DNA of 5,695 nt. Origin: JANNHP01 sp031404455 (lineage in GTDB: Bacteria > Planctomycetota > JAJSAM01 > JAJVHW01). The notes beneath the pieces are model-generated. The model saw only the letters and a program-made list of their open reading frames with translations, was not told the DNA's origin and searched no databases. The translations under genes were made by a program, and so were the position numbers. The DNA lies in assembly GCA_031404455.1 (NCBI GenBank), contig JANNHP010000205.1, positions 1 through 5,695 on the forward strand, given 5' to 3'. Numbering within the stretch: the stretch's first letter is position 1; every line of letters starts with the position of its first letter. Of the stretch, positions 1-5,695 are shown one piece after another.

Positions 1-1365
1 GCCCGCGACGTCGATCCGGACGTCGATCGGCGCGGCACCGCTGTTGACGTAGACGACGACGATCCGGCCGCTCGTCGGGTCGTGATACGCCGTGGCGAGC
101 AGGCCCGCGTGGTTCTGTAGCGGCGCACCGTCGATTGCGACGCGGACCATCCCCGGGCGCACGAACCGGCTGTGGTGGCCGAGCGCCCAGAACATCTTCG
201 AGGCGATGACGGTCTCGGGGTCGCCCGGCTTCTTCCAGTCGGTGTAGAGGAGGCCGTCCTTGTAGTCGTGCGGCGAGAGAGCGAGCCACCAACTCCATCC
301 CGCGACGTTCACGATGGAGAGGTCGCCGTGCATGACGCGCGCGACGTGGAGCGCGCTGTCCATCCCGAGGTCGCGTCCCGCCTGCATGATGCAGTACTCG
401 GTCTGGAAGACGCGCCAGCCGGGGAACGCGTCGAGACTCCGGCGCAGCGCCGCGCGATGCGTGCCGAACACGTCGCCGCCGTCGCTCCAGTACGCGTGGT
501 AGCCGATCGTCCGGTCCAGCCGCTCGCGCAGCGACTCGTCGCCGCAGAACGCCGCGACGTAGTCGCCGAACGGCGTGCCGTACCTCTTCGTCATCTCGGC
601 GTTCGGCGCGGTCATGTCCGGGATCGAGCCGGACTCGGCGAGATGGACGCGCGTCGCGAGCCGCCGCTTGCGCAGTTCGCGGTCGAGGAGCAGCGCGACC
701 CGCTTCACGTCGGCGTTCGACGCCCGCGTCCCCTCCTGCGCCCCGCCGTTCCACTCCCACTCGGGCTCGTTGAAGGGGCTGATCCAGTCGAAGGCGACGC
801 GCTCCGCCGAGGGGTACCCCCGCGCGAAGTGCTCGACGACGTCGGCGAGGTAGCGCGCGTAGTCGTCCTCCGCGTCGGGCTTCAGGTTGACGGTGTGCGC
901 GCCCGCGTCCGCGTTGACGAAGCCGTTGCGCGTCATCCGCGGCGTCCCGGAGAGCGCGAAGGCGGAGAAGCGCTCGACTCCGCGCGACTTCGCCGCCACG
1001 AGGATCCAGCGCTCGGCCGACATCCGCGTCCAGTCGTACTTCCCCGGCGCGACCTCGAACGACTCGGTCGTGCGCAGCGGTTCGGAGATGCGCCCCGGCT
1101 GGAGGCCGGCGCCCAGGTTGAAACGCCAGTTCGAGAGGCCGATCCCCGTCTCGCGCGAGAAGAGGAGATCCGCGACGCGCGTGCGAGCGCCGTCCGACCA
1201 GGTGCCGAGGAGCTTCGTCGTCCAGCAGTCCGACGCGCCGAAGTGGTCGATCGTCTGGAACCGCCGCGCGACGTCGATGCGGTGGACCGACGGTTCGCCC
1301 TCTCCGCGCGCGTCGGCGAGGCCGAGCAGCGCCACGGCGACGACGACCTCGGCGATCCTGCGCAT
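1..1365 (-). CDS. GH30-family secreted glycoside hydrolase, endo-beta-1,6-galactanase-like (3' end outside window)
   Basis: 455 codons are visible; the reading frame has no stop and runs off the left edge. The ATG at 1365 is followed by a signal-peptide-like start: Arg2-Arg3, a hydrophobic stretch at about residues 5-16, then an ADA cleavage-like site near residue 19, so the enzyme is probably exported. Motifs follow the GH30 TIM-barrel order: FGASDCW at 42-48 (barrel entry), NWRFNLGAG at 79-87, SPFNEPEW at 196-203 with the predicted acid/base Glu200, IGYHAYW at 287-293, FQTEYC at 320-325 with the predicted nucleophile Glu323, and WSWWLALSPHDYKDG at 357-371. From about residue 397 (HHSRFVRPGM) the side beta-sandwich begins. 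These motifs resemble the O-glycosyl hydrolase GH30 branch that includes endo-beta-1,6-galactanases, but the substrate is an inference. Family members run to roughly 450-500 residues, so little is missing. No clear Shine-Dalgarno precedes the ATG. It is transcribed divergently from the PH-domain genes and has no other sugar-utilisation gene beside it. Confidence 0.88.
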   Translation of the reverse strand, partial: MRRIAEVVVAVALLGLADARGEGEPSVHRIDVARRFQTIDHFGASDCWTTKLLGTWSDGARTRVADLLFSRETGIGLSNWRFNLGAGLQPGRISEPLRTTESFEVAPGKYDWTRMSAERWILVAAKSRGVERFSAFALSGTPRMTRNGFVNADAGAHTVNLKPDAEDDYARYLADVVEHFARGYPSAERVAFDWISPFNEPEWEWNGGAQEGTRASNADVKRVALLLDRELRKRRLATRVHLAESGSIPDMTAPNAEMTKRYGTPFGDYVAAFCGDESLRERLDRTIGYHAYWSDGGDVFGTHRAALRRSLDAFPGWRVFQTEYCIMQAGRDLGMDSALHVARVMHGDLSIVNVAGWSWWLALSPHDYKDGLLYTDWKKPGDPETVIASKMFWALGHHSRFVRPGMVRVAIDGAPLQNHAGLLATAYHDPTSGRIVVVYVNSGAAPIDVRIDVAG

Positions 1366-1450
1366 GGCGCGAGCGTAGCACCGCGCCGTAGACGGAGCTT
1401 GCGGGCCGTCGCCGGATTGAGTGGGATGTCGCCCCGAAAGGACGTCCCCG
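1366..1450. promoter_or_regulatory. divergent intergenic region, presumed to hold promoters for both flanking genes
   Basis: This 85-bp gap separates the starts of the minus-strand GH30 gene and the plus-strand PH-domain gene, so promoters for both should lie here or just inside the coding ends. I find no convincing -35/-10 pair on either strand and no operator-like inverted repeat. The assignment rests on gene arrangement only. Confidence 0.35.
1437..1442 (+). promoter_or_regulatory. ribosome binding site of the first PH-domain gene
   Basis: AAAGGA lies 8 nt before the ATG at 1451. This decides the start in favour of 1451 over an in-frame GTG at 1421, which has no comparable site in front of it and would add ten residues without family-like character. 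Confidence 0.7.
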
Positions 1451-1990
1451 ATGGAGCACGACACGGTCCGCGCGATCGAACGGCCGCACCCGCGGCTGAT
1501 GACGCTGTACTTCCTGCAGGCGCTGCTCACGACCGTCGCCTTTCCGGTCGTCATCGTGCCGCTCTACTTCCGCTACCACACACTGCGCTACCGGATCGAC
1601 GACGAGGGCGTGAGCGCGTCGTGGGGCATCCTCTTCCGCCGCGAGGTCTACGTGACGTTCCGGCGCATCCAGGACATCCACGTCAGCCGCAACCTCTTCG
1701 AGCGCTGGCTCGGGATCGGCAAGGTCGAGATCCAGACCGCTTCGGGCAGTTCCTCCGCCGAGCTGACGTTCGAGGGGATGACCGAGTACGAGGCCGTGCG
1801 CGATTTCCTCTACTCGAAGATGCGCGGCGCCGCGACCGACGGCGGCGCACGGCCGGGCGTCGCGGCGAGCGCGCCGGATGCGGCGCACGCGGCGACAGGC
1901 TCGACAGCAGAGGTCGTCGCGCTGCTGAAGGAGATCCGCGACGACGTCCAGGCGGCGCGCCGGGCGCTCGAGACGCCGCGCGGGGCCTGA
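1451..1990 (+). CDS. membrane-anchored bacterial PH (bPH2/YdbS-like) domain protein, first of a tandem pair
   Basis: 179 residues. After a short polar N-terminus there is one hydrophobic segment at about 18-40, probably a membrane anchor, though it could be a tight hairpin. A bacterial PH domain (bPH2, the YdbS family fold) covers about 43-123. It starts with RYHTLRYRID and contains the family's recognisable stretch RRIQDIHVSRNLFERWLGIG at 71-90, followed by KVEIQTASG. A low-complexity Ala/Gly-rich linker at about 126-150 leads to a C-terminal helix at 152-174 with hydrophobic residues in heptad-like spacing (Val155, Leu158, Ile162, Val166, Ala169, Leu173), suggesting a coiled coil. The start at 1451 is supported by a good ribosome binding site. 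The next gene begins 3 nt after the stop, so the two are translated from one message. YdbS/YdbT proteins of Bacillus form a similar tandem and have been linked to tolerance of a bacteriocin; the biochemical role is unknown, and carrying that role over here is inference. Confidence 0.85.
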   Translation: MEHDTVRAIERPHPRLMTLYFLQALLTTVAFPVVIVPLYFRYHTLRYRIDDEGVSASWGILFRREVYVTFRRIQDIHVSRNLFERWLGIGKVEIQTASGSSSAELTFEGMTEYEAVRDFLYSKMRGAATDGGARPGVAASAPDAAHAATGSTAEVVALLKEIRDDVQAARRALETPRGA

Positions 1991-1993
1991 ACC

Positions 1994-2749
1994 GTGTACG
2001 AACCCGTCAAGCGGCTCGCGCTCCATCTGCTCAAGGCGCCGACCGAGCCGCCCGCGCCGCCGGCCGGCAGCACGGGCAGCGTGGAGATCTTCCGCGCGAG
2101 CCCGCGTTTCCTCACCTACCGGATGCTCCTCTTCTCCCTGCACGCGGTGTTCGTCGTGCTCGCCGAACTCGTGTTCATCGTGACGACCGTGGTGTCGGAC
2201 GAGCCGGGCCTGCACCTGCTCACCGTGGTGTTCGTGCCCGTCATCGTCGTCCACCTGGCGATGCAGTACTTCGCCACCCGCCTCGACTTCGACATGCGGT
2301 ACTACATCGTCACCGACCGTTCGGTGCGCGTCCGGCAGGGCGCGTGGACCGTGCGGGAGATGACGATCACGCACGCGAACGTTCAGAACCTCCGCGTCGT
2401 CCAGGGCCCGATCGAACGGCTCTTCGGGATCGCGACGCTCGAGATCGACACGGCGGGCGGGGGCGGAGCGGGGTCGGGCGGGAAGTCGTCTTCGCTGCCC
2501 GGCGGTCACACGATCCGCATGGCCGGCATCGAGAACGCGCGCGACGTCCGCGACCGCATCCTCGCGCACCTGCGACTCAGGGGCGGCGGCACCGGGCTCG
2601 GCGACGTCGACGACGACGGGGCGCATCGCGGTCCCGGCGCCGCGTCGCCCGTCGAGGCGTCGATCGTTCCGTCCGCGATGCTCGACGCCTTGCGCGACCT
2701 GCGCGACGCAGCGCGCGAACTGTCCGCGGCCGCAGCTCGGCGGGCGTGA
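1994..2749 (+). CDS. membrane bacterial PH (bPH2/YdbS-like) domain protein, second of a tandem pair
   Basis: 251 residues from a GTG start, 3 nt after the preceding stop. An initial cytosolic segment (YEPVKRLALHLLKAP at 2-16, then a Pro-rich stretch) is followed by two membrane segments at about 43-66 and 73-93 and a bPH2 domain at about 97-196. The domain's signature is THANVQNLRVVQGPIERLFG at 126-145, then IATLEIDTAGG, equivalent to the FERWLGIGKVEI region of its neighbour. The domain carries a Gly/Ser-rich insertion at about 154-171. A disordered acidic and Gly-rich linker at 197-222 leads to a C-terminal helix at 227-248 with Leu/Ala heptad spacing, echoing the tail of the first protein. 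GTG is preferred because the downstream ATG at 2123 would remove the conserved-looking N-terminus and part of the first membrane segment. Only a weak G-run (CGGGG at 1981-1985) precedes it, so translation is probably coupled to the upstream gene. The two products likely form one membrane complex; this is inferred from context, and no function is known. Confidence 0.85.
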   Translation: MYEPVKRLALHLLKAPTEPPAPPAGSTGSVEIFRASPRFLTYRMLLFSLHAVFVVLAELVFIVTTVVSDEPGLHLLTVVFVPVIVVHLAMQYFATRLDFDMRYYIVTDRSVRVRQGAWTVREMTITHANVQNLRVVQGPIERLFGIATLEIDTAGGGGAGSGGKSSSLPGGHTIRMAGIENARDVRDRILAHLRLRGGGTGLGDVDDDGAHRGPGAASPVEASIVPSAMLDALRDLRDAARELSAAAARRA

Positions 2750-2769
2750 CGGCCCGTCCGGCGGCGGAC

Positions 2770-2820
2770 GTCCGGGCTCGCCGAGGATTCGCCCGCCGCA
2801 GGGCGAACCCGAGCCCGGGC
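2770..2820 (+). terminator. two-part hairpin after the PH-domain operon, possible terminator or fusA leader structure
   Basis: The outer arms 2772-2780 and 2810-2818 are a perfect 9-bp GC-rich inverted repeat. Inside them, 2788-2794 (TTCGCCC) pairs with 2801-2807 (GGGCGAA) around a 6-nt loop, with small bulges between the two stems. It begins 20 nt after the second PH gene's stop. No T-run follows, so if it ends transcription it is not a classical intrinsic terminator. It could instead stabilise the 3' end of the PH mRNA or sit in the fusA 5' leader. Confidence 0.45.
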
Positions 2821-2908
2821 GGGCCGCGCGCGTAGTAAGACCTTGGCATCGGCGCCCGAGCCTGATTTCCTCGGGAGTTTACGCCTCGTCCCCCCACGGA
2901 ATCTCCCG

Positions 2909-2913
2909 CGGAG
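2909..2913 (+). promoter_or_regulatory. ribosome binding site of fusA
   Basis: CGGAG ends 7 nt before the ATG at 2921. It fixes that ATG as the start over an in-frame TTG at 2843, which would add 26 residues not found in EF-G proteins. Confidence 0.7.
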
Positions 2914-2920
2914 CCCTCCC

Positions 2921-5029
2921 ATGGATCCCAAGCTTCACGCACAGCAGATCGCCGACATGGCCGCGCGCCGGAACTTCGGCATCATGGCGCACATCGACGC
3001 GGGCAAGACGACCGTCAGCGAGCGCATCCTCTACTTCACCGGCCGCATCCGCAAGGTGCAGGAGGTCCACGAGGGCGCCGCGACGATGGACTACATGGCC
3101 GAGGAGCGCGAGCGCGGGATCACGATCACGTCCGCCGCGACGTTCTGCCACTGGCAGGACAAGAAGATGGTCCTGATCGACACGCCCGGCCACGTGGACT
3201 TCACGGCCGAGGTCGAGCGCAGCCTGCGCGTCCTCGACGGCGCGGTCGCCGTGTTCGACGCCGTCTCGGGTGTGGAGGCGCAGTCGGAGACCGTGTGGCG
3301 CCAGGCGGAGCGCTACGGCGTTCCGCGCCTCTGCTTCATCAACAAGATGGACCGTGCGGGCGCCGACTTCGTCGCGGCGGTCAAGAGCATCAAGTCGCGG
3401 CTCGGCGCGAAGCCGGTCCCGATCCAGCTCCCGCACGTCATCGAGCAGGAGCTCGTGGGCTGCGTGGACCTCGTGGAGATGGACTTCGCCTCGTGGAGCG
3501 TCGAGGGCGACATGACGCGCGGGCCGATCCCCGCCGAGCTCGTCGAGAAGGCCAAGGCCGCGCGGGCGCAGATGATCGAGGACGTCGCGGAGTACAGCGA
3601 CGCACTCATGGAGAACTACCTCGAGGGCAAGGTCGTCAGCAACGACGAGATCAAGCTCGCCATCCGCAAGGGCACGATCATCCGCCACATGTTCCCTTGC
3701 CTCGCGGGCGCAGCACTGCGCAACAAGGGCGTGCAGCTCCTCCTCGACGCGATCTGCGACTACCTCCCCTCGCCGCTCGACCTCGCCGACGTCAAGGGCA
3801 CGAAGGCCGCGCGCGACCACACCGAGGTCTTCAGGAAGCACGACGAGAACGAGCCGTTCTCGGGCCTCGCGTTCAAGACGATCAACGACGCCAACGGCGA
3901 CCTGACGTTCGTGCGCGTCTACTCCGGCGTCCTGAACCGCGGCGACGAGGTCCTGAACACCGGCAAGACCAAGTACGAGCGCATCGGCCGCCTGCTGCGC
4001 ATGCACGCGAACCAGCGCGAGCCGATGGAGCGCGTCCGCGCCGGCGACATCTGCGCCGTGATCGGCCTGAAGCAGACGTACACCGGCGACACGCTCTGCT
4101 CGCCGGACCACCCGATCCTCCTCGAGTCGATGAAGTTCCCGGACACGGTCATCTCGCAGTCGATCGAGCCGAAGAACAACGGCGAGCGCGACAAGCTCTC
4201 CGAGGCGCTCGGCCGCCTCGCGAAGGAGGACCCGACGTTCCGCCGCTTCACCGACGAGGAGACGGGCGAGACGATCGTCGCCGGCATGGGCGAGCTCCAC
4301 CTCGAGATCATCTCGAGCCGCCTGCAGCGCGAGTTCAAGGTCGAGATCATCACGGGCCGTCCGCGCGTCGCCTACAGGCAGACGATCTCGAGGGCGGTCG
4401 ACGTGGAAGGCAAGCACGTCAAGCAGTCGGGCGGCAAGGGCCAGTACGCCGTCGTCAACGTGAAGTTCGAGCCGGTGCTCGGATCCACCGAGGTCGTCTT
4501 CGAGAACGACATCGTCGGAGGATCGATCCCGAAGGAGTTCATCGGCGCCGTCGAGGACGGGATCATGGACACGTGCGCCAAGGGCGGCGACCTCGGACTG
4601 CCGATCGTCGGGTTGAAGGCGACTCTCTACGACGGCAAGTACCACGACGTCGACTCGAACGAGATGGCGTTCAAGATCGCCGGGTTCCTCGCCGTGCGCG
4701 GTGCCCTCGAGCAGTCGGGCCAGGTCGTCCTCGAGCCGCTGATGAAGCTCGAGGTGAACGTGCCCGACGAGTTCCTCGGCGCGGTCATCGGCGACCTGAA
4801 CAGCCGCCGCATGCAGATCGAGGACCTCGGCTCGGGCGCCGGCAACCTGCGCACGATCCGCGGCAAGGTGCCGATCGCCGAGATGTTCCAGTACTCGACC
4901 ACGCTGCGCAGCTTCACGCAGGGCCGCGGCGTCTTCTCGATGGAACCGTCCGAGTACTCGCCCGTGCCGAAGAGCCTCCAGGAGGTCATCGTCAAGGAGC
5001 AGCGGGAGCGCAAGGCCGCGAAGAAGTGA
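2921..5029 (+). CDS. fusA: translation elongation factor G (EF-G)
   Basis: 702 residues, the usual EF-G length. EF-G is the cytosolic GTPase that drives translocation of tRNA and mRNA on the ribosome and, with RRF, ribosome recycling. All domains are present. G domain about 1-300: P-loop AHIDAGKT 23-30, switch I RGITITSAAT 65-74, DTPGH 87-91, NKMD 141-144, G5-equivalent GAALRNKG 263-270, with a G' insertion at about 160-255. Domain II about 312-410. Domain III about 411-487, including AGMGELHLEII 454-464. Domain IV about 488-610, including GGKGQYA 504-510 and the tip loop YHDVDSNE 574-581, whose His575 matches the decoding-centre histidine region of E. coli EF-G. Domain V about 611-690, including VIGDLNSRR 622-630. 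No frameshift or missing GTPase motif is seen. The G5 motif has Ala where E. coli EF-G has Ser (GSAF). rpsL, rpsG and tuf do not flank it, so it may be a relocated main copy or a second paralogue; the sequence alone cannot tell. It appears to be transcribed on its own. Confidence 0.97.
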   Translation: MDPKLHAQQIADMAARRNFGIMAHIDAGKTTVSERILYFTGRIRKVQEVHEGAATMDYMAEERERGITITSAATFCHWQDKKMVLIDTPGHVDFTAEVERSLRVLDGAVAVFDAVSGVEAQSETVWRQAERYGVPRLCFINKMDRAGADFVAAVKSIKSRLGAKPVPIQLPHVIEQELVGCVDLVEMDFASWSVEGDMTRGPIPAELVEKAKAARAQMIEDVAEYSDALMENYLEGKVVSNDEIKLAIRKGTIIRHMFPCLAGAALRNKGVQLLLDAICDYLPSPLDLADVKGTKAARDHTEVFRKHDENEPFSGLAFKTINDANGDLTFVRVYSGVLNRGDEVLNTGKTKYERIGRLLRMHANQREPMERVRAGDICAVIGLKQTYTGDTLCSPDHPILLESMKFPDTVISQSIEPKNNGERDKLSEALGRLAKEDPTFRRFTDEETGETIVAGMGELHLEIISSRLQREFKVEIITGRPRVAYRQTISRAVDVEGKHVKQSGGKGQYAVVNVKFEPVLGSTEVVFENDIVGGSIPKEFIGAVEDGIMDTCAKGGDLGLPIVGLKATLYDGKYHDVDSNEMAFKIAGFLAVRGALEQSGQVVLEPLMKLEVNVPDEFLGAVIGDLNSRRMQIEDLGSGAGNLRTIRGKVPIAEMFQYSTTLRSFTQGRGVFSMEPSEYSPVPKSLQEVIVKEQRERKAAKK

Positions 5030-5073
5030 GATTCCGCAGGTGACCGCGAGGCGCGGTCACCTGCGGAATCTCA
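5027..5073. terminator. perfect 22-bp hairpin starting at the fusA stop codon, likely bidirectional terminator
   Basis: Arms 5027-5048 and 5052-5073 are perfectly complementary over 22 bp, leaving a 3-nt loop (AGG). The left arm begins with the TGA stop codon of fusA. The structure sits between convergent genes, which fits a shared terminator. On the plus strand no T-run follows. On the minus strand the stem is followed by CTTCTTCGC, a weak pyrimidine tract, so termination of the lipoprotein transcript has slightly better support than that of fusA. It could also protect the mRNA 3' end from exonucleases. Confidence 0.75.
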
Positions 5074-5124
5074 GCATCGAGGGCTGTTGAATCGAGCGAC
5101 CCGTGCCTCGCGGTCTCCTCGACT

Positions 5125-5616
5125 TCACCACTGCCGGCGCGTGCGGAACTGGTCGTAGCACCAGCGGTCGCTCTGCCGGACGAACCACACGCTCCGCTCG
5201 ACGCCGTCCACGCCTCGCACCGTGAGGCACGCGGCGTCGGGGCCGTCCGAGGTCTCGGCGACCACGGTGGCGGCGTTGAACCACCGCGCGTCGGGGAAGA
5301 GCGGCGAGCGCTTCAGGAGCAGGATCGCGGACGCGTCGGCCTCGGTGCCCGCCCGGATCTCCTCCGCGGTGAGCGGCATCTCCCGCATCGCGGACTCCGG
5401 ATCGTCGCCGCGTTCGAGCATCGCCCGGCGCTCGCGCACCTCCGCGCGGCGATGGGAGACGCTCTCGGCGTCGGTCAGGGCGTCGAGGGCGGCGCCGTCC
5501 TTCGTGTTGAGCGCGGCGCGCATCGATTCGAACGTCTCGCGCGGGGTGGACCGCCCGCCGCCGCAGGAACCCGCGGCGAGCGCGCCGGCGACGAGCAGCA
5601 TCCGGGCGAGGATCAA
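5125..5616 (-). CDS. putative lipoprotein of unknown function
   Basis: 163 residues if the TTG at 5616 is the start; an ATG at 5601 (residue 6) is the alternative. The N-terminus ILARMLLVAGALAAGSC looks like a lipoprotein signal, with a candidate lipidated Cys18 in AAGSC (Ala rather than the commoner Leu at -3). The mature part starts with a Gly/Ser/Thr linker, then a helix RETFESMRAALNTKDGAALD at 26-45. This is followed by a charged helical region at 54-92, and a beta-rich end at about 113-157 (AATVVAET, ACLTVRGVDGVERSVWFVRQ, RWCYDQF). That helix-then-sheet plan resembles small NTF2-like or DUF4878-like secreted proteins, but I recognise no family motif. Cys130 and Cys153 could pair outside the cytoplasm. 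No Shine-Dalgarno is evident before either start. The frame stays open with no stop to the window edge, though no ATG, GTG or TTG occurs upstream of 5616 in that stretch. It converges on fusA. Confidence 0.7.
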   Translation of the reverse strand: MILARMLLVAGALAAGSCGGGRSTPRETFESMRAALNTKDGAALDALTDAESVSHRRAEVRERRAMLERGDDPESAMREMPLTAEEIRAGTEADASAILLLKRSPLFPDARWFNAATVVAETSDGPDAACLTVRGVDGVERSVWFVRQSDRWCYDQFRTRRQW

Positions 5617-5695
5617 AGGGTGTGAAGAAACCCCGCGCGGCGCCGGCGTCGATGCTGCGCGCCGGACGGAGCGACGGGAGTTTGAGCCCGGGCGG

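Noticed and set aside
7..30. Tandem repeat of GACGTCGATC at 7-16 and 19-28
   Set aside because: It encodes a repeated Ile-Asp-Val strand segment in the GH30 C-terminal domain. Two short copies within a coding region are best explained by protein sequence and codon bias.
172..2835. A very long plus-strand open frame (887 codons) crossing three gene regions
   Set aside because: It is antisense to the GH30 gene and out of frame with both PH-domain genes. Its product is Arg/Ala/Pro-rich with no domain, as expected of a shadow frame in GC-rich DNA.
2843..2871. TTGGCA as a -35 box for fusA
   Set aside because: It matches five of six consensus bases, but no acceptable -10 hexamer lies 16-18 nt downstream, so the promoter is not supported.
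2897..2905. The 9-mer CGGAATCTC before fusA recurs in the hairpin after fusA (5064-5072)
   Set aside because: The match is only 9 bp with no extended similarity around it, so it is likely chance and not a flanking repeat of a mobile unit.
2843..2920. Possible 26-residue N-terminal extension of EF-G from a TTG at 2843
   Set aside because: The ATG at 2921 has a good ribosome binding site and gives the standard EF-G start; the extension resembles no EF-G leader.
2879..4645. 588-codon minus-strand open frame opposite fusA
   Set aside because: It mirrors the G/C-ending codons of fusA and yields a Leu/Asp/Arg/Val-rich product without recognisable motifs. EF-G on the other strand is certain.
3295..5043. 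582-codon plus-strand open frame inside fusA
   Set aside because: It is a frame-shifted reading of EF-G, low-complexity Arg/Gly/Pro-rich, with no domain.
5057..5284. 75-codon minus-strand open frame over the lipoprotein end and the hairpin
   Set aside because: It overlaps the lipoprotein gene in another frame, runs through the hairpin, is Arg-rich and has no ribosome binding site.

Overview
This is a GC-rich bacterial chromosome fragment with compact gene packing, Shine-Dalgarno-type starts and strongly G/C-biased third codon positions. I cannot place it firmly in a phylum. The mix of a secreted GH30 glycosidase, tandem bacterial PH-domain membrane proteins and a small lipoprotein would suit a high-GC environmental lineage such as Planctomycetota, Acidobacteriota or related groups, but that is a guess.

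Layout from left to right. (1) 1-1365, minus strand: a secreted GH30-family glycoside hydrolase, close in motifs to the endo-beta-1,6-galactanase-like branch. Both catalytic glutamates are visible, and only the far C-terminus is cut off by the window edge. (2) An 85-bp divergent intergenic region. (3) 1451-1990 and 1994-2749, plus strand: two consecutive membrane-anchored bacterial PH (bPH2, YdbS-like) proteins, separated by 3 nt and surely co-transcribed. Both end in a predicted coiled-coil-like helix. (4) A 171-bp gap with a strong two-part hairpin. (5) 2921-5029, plus strand: a full-length elongation factor G with all five domains, standing alone rather than in the usual rpsL-rpsG-fusA-tuf cluster. 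(6) A perfect 22-bp stem with a 3-nt loop that begins on the fusA stop codon and lies between convergent genes. (7) 5125-5616, minus strand: a small putative lipoprotein of unknown function whose true start is uncertain.

The genes do not form one pathway. The two PH proteins are a unit. fusA looks separately transcribed. The GH30 enzyme and the lipoprotein are transcribed away from and towards that block respectively. I see no tRNA, rRNA, CRISPR array, insertion sequence or integrase, and no convincing previously undescribed system. The points most worth a second look are the stop-codon hairpin, the orphan context of fusA with its altered G5 motif, and the matched tails of the PH pair.
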